Origin: PALSA-270 sp963770915
GTDB lineage: Bacteria > Acidobacteriota > Terriglobia > Terriglobales > Acidobacteriaceae
Assembly: GCA_963770915.1 (NCBI GenBank)
Contig: CAVYRG010000001.1
Span: 372,001 to 436,000 of the forward strand
DNA length: 64,000 nucleotides
Direction: 5' to 3'
In this document: positions 53,754 through 60,929 of the stretch, piece by piece
Layout of the letters: each line of letters starts with the position of its first letter
Position numbering within the stretch: position 1 is the first letter of the stretch
Position numbers and translations under genes: made by a program
Notes under the pieces: model-generated
Database searches by the model: none
Told to the model about the DNA's origin: nothing
Seen by the model: the letters and a program-made list of their open reading frames with translations, nothing else

Positions 53754-54782
53754 CTAGGCGCCCAGGCTGGTTTCCAGATTCATTTTCTGGGCGCGGAACA
53801 GGGCCCGGTCCCAGGCTCGAACCACCGACCAGCGCAACTGCTGCGCCATCGTTTCCACGCGCTTGGCCGGGGCCCGGCCGAACAGCGCTTCGATCCAGGA
53901 ATACTTCCAGGAAAGACGCGGGACCGTCAGTTCTCCGCCCAGCTTACGGGCGGCGTTTTGCGCCTGCTCCACAATGTCCTTGCGTTCGGGAAAGAAATAG
54001 ATCAGCCAGTTTTGCAAGTACTGCACGCAGGCGGCGCGCGCGCGCGGACTGTCCTCGAGCGAGCGCAGATACTGCATGTGCAGCTGCATGGAACGCCAGA
54101 GCCCATCGCGTTTGGCGTCGGAATTCCCCACGTAGCTCACGCTGCCAGCGCCGGAAGAGCGGTAGTAAACCCGGGCGCCCGGCACGAATTTGACGCCATT
54201 GCACGCCAGCAACACCCGGCAGAAATATTCCCCATCGTCATCGTTGGCCAGGTTCACATTCCAGGGTCCCGCGGCTTCGGTCAGCTCGCGGCTCACCAGC
54301 CAGGTAGCCGTCTGCATGTGCAGATTCTGCCCCATCTTGCGGATCAGCCATTCGGCCGGGGTGAGATCGTTCCAGAGCGGCGTGGGAATAAACTCCGTGT
54401 GGTTATAGCGGTACAGGAATTGGCCCCACTCCGCCGAGGCCAGGGTCCGCCTGCCGGGGCATTTTTCCAGCACATCCATCTGCAAACTAATCTTGCTGGG
54501 CGACAAAAGATCGTCGGCATCGAGCCATTGAATGTAGTCGCCCTGGCACAATGAAAATGCCTGATTACGCGTGGCTGCAGCCCCCTGGTTTTTCTGAGTA
54601 AAAACGCGAACCATATTGGATTCAAACTGGCGCGCGATGGCTAGGGTCTGATCCTTTGAACCGTCATCCACGACGATGATTTCTTTTCTCTCCCAGGTCT
54701 GCGCCCGGGCCGAGCGGATGGTATCCCCCAGCCAATTTCCTGCGTTGTAGGCGGGGATGAGAATCGACACCAGCGGCTTCAT
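53754..54782 (-). CDS. Family 2 glycosyltransferase
   Basis: 342 aa from ATG 54782, which overlaps the upstream gene's stop by 4 bases (ATGA); the frame extends further but only as an overlap. GT-A motifs SILIPAYNAGNWLGDTI, VVDDGSKDQTL and YIQWLDADDLLSP (DAD metal site near 90) are all present. About 55 C-terminal residues form a helical tail. Probably adds one sugar of the repeat unit at the inner membrane face. Confidence 0.9.
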   Translation of the reverse strand: MKPLVSILIPAYNAGNWLGDTIRSARAQTWERKEIIVVDDGSKDQTLAIARQFESNMVRVFTQKNQGAAATRNQAFSLCQGDYIQWLDADDLLSPSKISLQMDVLEKCPGRRTLASAEWGQFLYRYNHTEFIPTPLWNDLTPAEWLIRKMGQNLHMQTATWLVSRELTEAAGPWNVNLANDDDGEYFCRVLLACNGVKFVPGARVYYRSSGAGSVSYVGNSDAKRDGLWRSMQLHMQYLRSLEDSPRARAACVQYLQNWLIYFFPERKDIVEQAQNAARKLGGELTVPRLSWKYSWIEALFGRAPAKRVETMAQQLRWSVVRAWDRALFRAQKMNLETSLGA

Positions 54783-55981
54783 GCCTGGCCCCGTTTCTGA
54801 AAAGCCCTGCGGTACGCGGCCAGCAGGTTGGGCACCGAAAACTCCCAGGCCAGTTCGCGGCGCACCCGCTGGAAACCGAATTCTCCCATCCTTTTTCTCT
54901 CTTCCGGATGGTCGAGCAGCCACAGGATGTTCTTGGCGAAGTCGGTGACCTGATCGTGATTATTGCTGCTGTAGAGCGCCGCCTGCCCCGCGCTGAATCG
55001 CCCTTCTTTCAGATCAAATTGCACAATGGGCTTTGACAGCGCCATGTATTCCATGATTTTGATCATGGTAGAGATGTCATTCATGGAGCAAGGTTTGTCG
55101 GGATTCACGCAGACATCAGCGGTCGAGAGCACGTCCAGCAGTTCCTGGTCGGGCACGCGGCCGGTGAAGTTGACTGTGTCTTCGAGGCTCTTGTCCTTCA
55201 CCATCTGGCGCAGCCCGGCCAGTCCCGGCCCTCCGCCGACGCAGGTGAAGTGCACATCTCGGCGTCCCTGGCTTTTGATGCGCTGCGCCACTTCCAGCAG
55301 GATATCCAGACCCTCCTGATGACTCATGGTGCCGACGTAGCCCACCAGGTACGGCTTGCCGTACTTTAATTCGGGCTTGGGTGCGACCGGCCTGAAAGTC
55401 TCCAGGTCGGGACCGTTGCGCACCACGAAAACATCTTCTGGCGCCAGGCCACCGCGCTCCACCGCCAATTGCTTGTAGCTCTCGTTGGTGGACATAACCA
55501 CGTCGCTCGAGCGGAACGTCATCTTCTCCAGCCAGACTTGCGCCTTATAGAACGAATTTTCCTTTTCGAACTTCGAAAGATAAAGCTCGGGATTGGCGTC
55601 GTGATGATCGAAAATATATTTCACGCCGAACAGCTTGAAGGGCAGGGCAATCAGAAAGATGTTATCCGGCGGATTGCAGCCCTGCATTACCTGGAAACCG
55701 CGCCGCAGAAAAATCCACCAAGCGTAGAAAAATTCCCACAGCAGAGCGCTGCCGTACTCCCACAAATATCCCGCGGCCGAGTTCCCTTCCCGCGGCAACG
55801 GATGCCGGTAAACGTGCACGCCTTCCAGCAGTTCGTAGCCTTTGGCATACCCCTTACCTCGCGGACACAACACCGTAACCTGATAGCCGTCATCGCGCAG
55901 CGCGCAGGCTTCCTTCCACACCCTTCCATCGAAGGGTACGGGCAGGTTCTCCACGACGATCAGTACTTTCTTCTTTGCCAT
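54779..55981 (-). CDS. Family 4 glycosyltransferase
   Basis: 400 aa GT-B enzyme. The N-terminal domain opens VLIVVENLPVPFDGRVWKEACALRDDGYQVTVLCPRGKGYAKG, followed by FDHHDANPELY. The C-terminal domain has VGYVGTMSHQEGLDILLEVAQRI, VNFTGRVPDQELLDVLSTADVCVNPDKPCSMNDISTMIKIMEYMALSKPIVQFD, the donor-binding half with the conserved E near KIMEYMA. It works in the cytoplasm on a lipid-linked acceptor; specificity unknown. Coupled to the GT2 gene downstream by an ATGA overlap. Confidence 0.9.
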   Translation of the reverse strand: MAKKKVLIVVENLPVPFDGRVWKEACALRDDGYQVTVLCPRGKGYAKGYELLEGVHVYRHPLPREGNSAAGYLWEYGSALLWEFFYAWWIFLRRGFQVMQGCNPPDNIFLIALPFKLFGVKYIFDHHDANPELYLSKFEKENSFYKAQVWLEKMTFRSSDVVMSTNESYKQLAVERGGLAPEDVFVVRNGPDLETFRPVAPKPELKYGKPYLVGYVGTMSHQEGLDILLEVAQRIKSQGRRDVHFTCVGGGPGLAGLRQMVKDKSLEDTVNFTGRVPDQELLDVLSTADVCVNPDKPCSMNDISTMIKIMEYMALSKPIVQFDLKEGRFSAGQAALYSSNNHDQVTDFAKNILWLLDHPEERKRMGEFGFQRVRRELAWEFSVPNLLAAYRRAFQKRGQA

Positions 55982-55996
55982 TGCCAGCAGTCGTCT

Positions 55997-57202
55997 CTAA
56001 AGCAAGCGGTGCAGCCCGGCGAGCGCGCACATCATGGTCGCCTGGCCCCAGTGCAAAGTGGCAGTCTTGTTGACGAGCCACGGAGAATAGCGCCGGTAAT
56101 AGAAATAGCCGGAGCGATCCTGCATATTGGCAATCGTCCACTGCGCCACTTTCAGCGCCAGGTTCACACTCTCGGGGTCGAGGGGGTGGAAAAATACCAG
56201 CGTGTCAATCGCCTGCGAGCTGCACTGGATATCCAGCGGGAGGGTTTTGTGGTCATAGTAGCGTGGGGTTCCATCCTCGAGAAAGAACGTCCGCTTCCAG
56301 AACTCGTACCCGCTCACCATGTTCGGAAGGAAGCGGCCATCGCCGGTGGCGTCGCTGTAGAACTTGAAGCAATCGAGCACATAAGCGGTGTGAAAGTTGT
56401 CGACCCAGTGCAGATTGGCTTTTTCCCCGTACCACCAGGAGGCGTCCGGCCGCTGATATTGCGCGGTATACTGCATCGTCTTCCGCGCCAACTCGGCGTA
56501 GCCGTGATTGCCGGTTTGGGCGTAGGTTCGCGCCAGCAGGCTGCCGCCGAGCGTGTTGGCGTTGTGCACCAGGCTTTTCTGCGCGGGCACGTAGCTGATG
56601 CAAACGCCCTCGCCGTCGGGATACTTATCGAGATCCTCCATGATGTGCTCGCAGGCACTGACCGCGACCTGTAAATACTGGTTTTTCTTGAAGTGTTCGT
56701 ACCCATCGAGAAAGGCGTGGCCGATCAGCGACGTCCATACGATGGTGGGAACATTCTTCGCCAGATAAAAGCTGCGCGACTGGTAGTCAAAATGATTGCC
56801 CCAGCAAGCGCCGCGGTAGCCGGGCGACTGATTCTCAATGAGCCATTGCAGGCAGAACTGGGCTTTCTCGGCCCAGATCGCCTCGCCCGTGGCCGCGTGC
56901 AGGCGGATAAAGCCGCGCGCCAAAAATCCCATGCCTTTGGTGGAAAGGCCTTTGCGCACTCCGAGCAGCGGCCGCAGATTCACCGGGAAACGCCGCACTC
57001 CCTGCTGCAGCACCGTGTTCAGAAACTTGCTGTTGAAGGTCAGGGGGCGCACGAAGCGCGCATTCAGCCCGTCGAAGGTATCGTAGCCGCGGTATTCGTT
57101 TTTCTCCAGCCAGCCGAACAGCCGCTGCATGGAGTCATAGATCTGGGCTTTTGCAGCCGCGTTCCCGGTGCGCACGCCGGGCAGCTCACCAACAGATGCC
57201 AT
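55997..57202 (-). CDS. Unrecognised protein resembling an alpha/alpha toroid (C5-epimerase C-terminal-like)
   Basis: 401 aa from ATG 57202 with AAGGGGAAA upstream; it overlaps the end of the algD-like gene by 17 bp. Many helical repeats rich in aromatic residues: GMGFLARGFIRLHAATGEAIWAEKAQFCLQWLIENQ, VWTSLIGHAFLDGYEHFKKNQYLQVAVSACEHIMEDL, HNANTLGGSLLARTYAQTGNHGYAELARK, NLHWVDNFHTAYVLDCFKFYS. The helix-pair pattern suggests an (alpha/alpha)6 barrel such as the C-terminal part of glucuronyl C5-epimerases, though I could not confirm catalytic residues. No signal peptide. Direct overlap with a GDP-mannose dehydrogenase makes a uronate-related role the best guess. Confidence 0.6.
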   Translation of the reverse strand: MASVGELPGVRTGNAAAKAQIYDSMQRLFGWLEKNEYRGYDTFDGLNARFVRPLTFNSKFLNTVLQQGVRRFPVNLRPLLGVRKGLSTKGMGFLARGFIRLHAATGEAIWAEKAQFCLQWLIENQSPGYRGACWGNHFDYQSRSFYLAKNVPTIVWTSLIGHAFLDGYEHFKKNQYLQVAVSACEHIMEDLDKYPDGEGVCISYVPAQKSLVHNANTLGGSLLARTYAQTGNHGYAELARKTMQYTAQYQRPDASWWYGEKANLHWVDNFHTAYVLDCFKFYSDATGDGRFLPNMVSGYEFWKRTFFLEDGTPRYYDHKTLPLDIQCSSQAIDTLVFFHPLDPESVNLALKVAQWTIANMQDRSGYFYYRRYSPWLVNKTATLHWGQATMMCALAGLHRLL

Positions 57203-58499
57203 CGTATTTCCCCTTCTCGCTGCGGCCATCGCTGATCCGCACGAAATCGACCAGAACTTGCTCCGGCCGCAAGCCCTCCAGCACCTTCTGGAACTCCGGG
57301 TCCTTGTTGCCGATCACCACCGTCTGCGCATGCTCGAGCACCGCTTCCATGCGGTCCACCATCATGCGCGAAATGTGGGGGATGTGATTCAGAATGAAAT
57401 CGCGGTTGGCGCCGACCAGGCTGGCCAGGTTCACATTGCGGTCGTAGATGCGCAAGTCGTAGCCTTTGCCGACCAGCCGCTCGATGACTTCGATCACCGG
57501 GCTTTCCCGTAAATCATCGGTGCCGGCCTTGAAGCTGAAGCCGAGAATGCCGACTTTCTTGTGGCCTTTGTCCAGAATCATCTGCAGCCCCCGGTTGACC
57601 TGCATTTCGTTGCTGGGCAGAACCGAAGTCAGAATCGGCAGCTGCAGGTCGTTCGATTTGGCTTTGTAAGACAGCGCCCGCAAATCCTTGGGCAGGCAGG
57701 AGCCGCCGAAGGCGAAACCCGGCATCATATAGGCGGGCGAGATGTTGAGCTTGCGGTCCTGGCAGAAAATGTTCATCACCTGGTGCGCGTCAATGTCGAA
57801 CGCCTTGCACAGGTTGCCGATTTCGTTGGCAAAGCCGATTTTGAGCGCGTGCCAGCTGTTGTCCACGTACTTGACCATCTCCGCGGTTTCAAGACAAGTG
57901 CGGATAAGCGGCGCTTGCAGCTTTTCGTACAGCTTGGCCAGCAGATCGCCGCTGGCTTGGTCCAGTTCGCCGATCACCGTCTTCGGCGGGGCGTGGAAAT
58001 CCTTCACCGCCGAGCCTTCGCGCAGGAATTCCGGGTTATGGCAGACGCCGAAGTCTGCGCCCGCTTTCTTACCCGAGCTTTCCTCGAGGATCGGGATCAC
58101 GATGCCGTGCATGGTGCCGGGAAGGATGGTGCTGCGGATCACCACGGTATGGCGCGCCGCCTTGTTCTTGATGGCCTCGCCAATCTGCTCGCAAATGCGC
58201 CGGATGTAGCGGAAATCCAGGTTGCCGTTGGGCTGGCTGGGCGTGCCCACGCAGACGAACGAAATCTCGGTGGCGCAGATGGCCTCGCGCGGGTCGCTGG
58301 TGGCGCGCAGCCGGCCCGACTTGACATTGCCGGCCACCAGTTCGCCGATCTCCGCCTCAATGATGGGAGACTGGCCGCGATTGATCAGCTCGACCTTGGT
58401 GGGCACCGGATCGACGCCCACGATCTCGTGCCCTTCGCTGGCCAGGCATCCGGCCGATACCGTTCCCACATACCCGAGTCCAAAGATGCTGATCTTCAA
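57186..58499 (-). CDS. algD: GDP-mannose 6-dehydrogenase (AlgD-like) of the UDP-glucose/GDP-mannose dehydrogenase family
   Basis: 437 aa from TTG 58499 (AGGGG upstream). Motifs ISIFGLGYVGTVSAGCL (NAD), VCVGTPSQPNGNLD, RHTVVIRSTILPGT, NPEFLREGSAVKDF, PGFAFGGSCLPKDLRAL (catalytic Cys268) and FKAGTDDLRESP are those of the family. Alignment from memory to Pseudomonas AlgD is strong over the whole length, and both end in GICW, which favours GDP-mannose over UDP-glucose. The product would be GDP-mannuronate. No GDP-mannose pyrophosphorylase gene is in the window. Coupled by overlap to the toroid-like gene. Confidence 0.85.
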   Translation of the reverse strand: MKISIFGLGYVGTVSAGCLASEGHEIVGVDPVPTKVELINRGQSPIIEAEIGELVAGNVKSGRLRATSDPREAICATEISFVCVGTPSQPNGNLDFRYIRRICEQIGEAIKNKAARHTVVIRSTILPGTMHGIVIPILEESSGKKAGADFGVCHNPEFLREGSAVKDFHAPPKTVIGELDQASGDLLAKLYEKLQAPLIRTCLETAEMVKYVDNSWHALKIGFANEIGNLCKAFDIDAHQVMNIFCQDRKLNISPAYMMPGFAFGGSCLPKDLRALSYKAKSNDLQLPILTSVLPSNEMQVNRGLQMILDKGHKKVGILGFSFKAGTDDLRESPVIEVIERLVGKGYDLRIYDRNVNLASLVGANRDFILNHIPHISRMMVDRMEAVLEHAQTVVIGNKDPEFQKVLEGLRPEQVLVDFVRISDGRSEKGKYDGICW

Positions 58500-58625
58500 A
58501 CGTTCTTCCCCTGTTCTCGCCGCAACTCGTGCGAACGATCGAATGAGTTGCCGGACTTTATCGTGGTCTTGATTTGGATCGTGAGAAAGCTTGGCAATGA
58601 CCGGGTAGCAGCGCCCGGTGTAGTG

Positions 58626-59876
58626 CTAGCTTTGCAGCAGTGCGTCATAAACTTCACGCGTCTGCTTGCCAACGACGCTCCAGGAATGGTGCTGATTGGC
58701 GAACTCGCGGATTTCGCGGCGCCGGCGGCTCAGGTCCTTGAACAGATCGCTGGCAAAATAAGTCTCGATGGCGCGGACCAGATCGGCGACGTCGCACGGC
58801 TTGCAGACCAGTCCGGTCTCACCTTCGACGATGTCGTCGCGCAGCGAGCCCACATCGGAAGCGATGACCGGCAGGCCGAAGCTGTGCGACAGAAATAGCA
58901 CTCCGCTCTGAAACACCATGGTATAGGGCAGCACGGAAACATCCGCCGCCTTGAAATAGATCTCGGTGTCGGCGTCGGGAATGAAATCGATGCACTGGTT
59001 CACGGAATCGCGGCCCGGCCCCCTCGCGAGGCTGGCCTGAATCTCTGCCCAATACTGCTCCGAGTCCTTCTTCGGCTCGCCCGCAATCAGCAGGCGGTAG
59101 CCGGGGTTGCGCGCGGCGATTTGCTGAAACGCCTCGACCAGCAAGTGCAAGCCCTTATATTGGCGGATGCGCCCGAAGAAAAGAATCGTTTTCTCCTGCG
59201 CTCCGATTCCCAGACGCTTCCTCGCCTCGGCAGGCGTGAGGCTGGTGTCTGGGACCGAGTTGTTGATGCCGAAAGGTATGACTGTGATCTTCTGATCGGC
59301 GACGCCGAAGTCTTTGCGGAGTTCGCTCTTCATCTTTCCGGTGTGGACAAAAATGTGGTCCGCCAGCCGGTACTGTATCCGCAGGGTGGCGCGGTTGAGC
59401 AGCGAATCGTTGCCGTCGCGCTTGCCCGCGTTCACGTTGTGGGCGGTGAACACGACCCTTTTTCCCAGCAGCTTGTAATAGAGCATGAGAAAGGTGCGGT
59501 CGAAGTACACCAGCTTGTTGTTCCACAGAATGTGGAAGATTCTGGGCTTGGCCGTTGCGGCATAGCCCGCCAACCTGCCGTAGTATGCGAGAATCCTTGC
59601 GATTTTGGCCAGCCAGCCGGCTCCCGGCCGGTTGTGCTGCAGGTTCAGGAAATGCAGCCCCTCAGTGGTGTGCATTTCCGGCCGATCGAGCGAATCGCTG
59701 CCGATCAGCTCCAACTGCATGCCCTGGGCGATGATTTCCATCGCCACGCCATAGACATAAGGAGGGTCAATGCCCCCGGTGAGCAACGTCACCCGTGTTG
59801 CCGGCGCCGTCGCCGGCTGAGAAGGGTGGGCCCTATGCTGGCCAGACGCCGGAGCAGGCTGTGAAAGGGTCGCCAT
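58626..59876 (-). CDS. Family 4 glycosyltransferase
   Basis: 416 aa from ATG 59876 (an in-frame GTG lies at 59885; no clear ribosome site). A GT-B enzyme with VTLLTGGIDPPYVYGVAMEIIAQGMQLELIG, VVFTAHNVNAGKRDGND, ADHIFVHTGKMKSELRKDFGVADQKITVIPFGINNSVPD, KTILFFGRIRQYKGLHLLVEAFQQI and VLPYTMVFQSGVLFLSHSFGLPVIASDVGSLRDDIVEGETGLVC. The C-terminal half carries the nucleotide-sugar site. It is one of two complete GT4 enzymes in the locus and probably acts on the lipid-linked repeat unit. Confidence 0.9.
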   Translation of the reverse strand: MATLSQPAPASGQHRAHPSQPATAPATRVTLLTGGIDPPYVYGVAMEIIAQGMQLELIGSDSLDRPEMHTTEGLHFLNLQHNRPGAGWLAKIARILAYYGRLAGYAATAKPRIFHILWNNKLVYFDRTFLMLYYKLLGKRVVFTAHNVNAGKRDGNDSLLNRATLRIQYRLADHIFVHTGKMKSELRKDFGVADQKITVIPFGINNSVPDTSLTPAEARKRLGIGAQEKTILFFGRIRQYKGLHLLVEAFQQIAARNPGYRLLIAGEPKKDSEQYWAEIQASLARGPGRDSVNQCIDFIPDADTEIYFKAADVSVLPYTMVFQSGVLFLSHSFGLPVIASDVGSLRDDIVEGETGLVCKPCDVADLVRAIETYFASDLFKDLSRRRREIREFANQHHSWSVVGKQTREVYDALLQS

Positions 59877-59961
59877 CGCGATCACTGAATCGATGTGTGA
59901 AGAAAAGGCCTGGCCGGACTAAGGTCCGCTATTGCAGTGGAGTCGCAGCCTTACAGACCGC

Positions 59962-60705
59962 TCAGTGAACGATGGCCGTCAGATTCGACGGAGGACTGGT
60001 CGTGCTGGTGGTGCCATCGTCGGCGGTGAATTTCGAAAATCCGTATTGGGTGTTGTCGGCCACGGCGTAATTGTTCCAAAGCCCCATCCCGGGAGCACCC
60101 GAGCCAAACGTGCTATCGGTAGCGGTAAGAAGCGTTGCCCCGTTACGAGTGAGAGTAATCGTACTCCCCGACATCTTGGCGCAAATCACGTCGCCACTCG
60201 CGAGCGCCGGCGGGAGCGTGGACCCAATTCCGGTAAAGCTGCCGCCGGGACCGTTCCAGCGCACGATCTGCGCGTAGCGGTTGCCGTCGGTTTCTAAGCT
60301 GTAGTTGATTTCGTAACCGGTGTTTGAATTCGAGGTGATGGCGCTTCGCAGGCGGATCTCGACCTCGTGGGTACCGTTGTTGCGATTGCCCCAGCCGGCG
60401 TTGATGTACACCGTGCCGCACGCTGTCTGTGTCGGCCCCCAGGTTCCGGTCAAGATCGCGGTCGCGTCGCCGTAACTGTGCCCTCCGCTAGTCGACTGAA
60501 CCGCCGTATTCTCTGCCACGCCAGGATTCCCTCCTGTAGTCTGCACGTTATCCCAGCGGCCTCCGCCGTTCGCGGATCCATTGATCCAGTTGCCGCTTTC
60601 AGAAATAGGGTTTTCGGTCGCCGGGAAAGTCGTCGTGTAACTTCGCGCCAGCAAGGTCCCGGCATTCATCAGGAAGAGCACGAAAATTGGAAGAAAGCGT
60701 CTCAT
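59962..60705 (-). CDS. Secreted 'ENPISE' family protein with C-terminal PPSNLTAIVH tail
   Basis: 247 aa from ATG 60705 with AGGA upstream. A signal peptide ends LLARS near residue 22. The mature part opens TTFPATENPISESGNWINGSANGGGRWDNVQT and continues with EVEIRLRSAITSNSNTGYEINYSLETDGNRYAQIVRWNG and LTRNGATLLTATDSTFGSGAPGMGLWN, mirroring the lipoprotein at 31378. This suggests a LamG/jelly-roll-like beta domain. After a Thr/Ser linker it ends PPSNLTAIVH. The downstream tail resembles the first strand of an Fn3 domain but nothing follows. Surface or extracellular; function unknown. Confidence 0.75.
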   Translation of the reverse strand: MRRFLPIFVLFLMNAGTLLARSYTTTFPATENPISESGNWINGSANGGGRWDNVQTTGGNPGVAENTAVQSTSGGHSYGDATAILTGTWGPTQTACGTVYINAGWGNRNNGTHEVEIRLRSAITSNSNTGYEINYSLETDGNRYAQIVRWNGPGGSFTGIGSTLPPALASGDVICAKMSGSTITLTRNGATLLTATDSTFGSGAPGMGLWNNYAVADNTQYGFSKFTADDGTTSTTSPPSNLTAIVH

Positions 60706-60929
60706 TCGATTCCTACCCGTCGTGACATTCTAACCCTGCGCCGAATTTCCGGTCCACACGATTGGCCGCTCCCTAAAGCTCGGGTCGCCAAATCACTCAG
60801 AAGTCGGCAGATCCGCCGATTCTGCCATCTTTTCTGGCGATTGCCCGGCGGGCAAAGACGAGTGGCAAAAAGGGCCCTGGGGGCCGGTTGCTTCAGCTCG
60901 AAGCCAGCTCCCGATACGATCTTGCAGGC

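Noticed and set aside
55469..56674. Plus-strand frame of 401 codons
   Set aside because: Spans parts of two minus-strand genes (GT4 and the toroid-like gene) in antisense; no domain or start signal.
57561..58898. Plus-strand frame of 445 codons opposite algD
   Set aside because: Antisense to a highly conserved dehydrogenase and continuing into the next gene; no motif.
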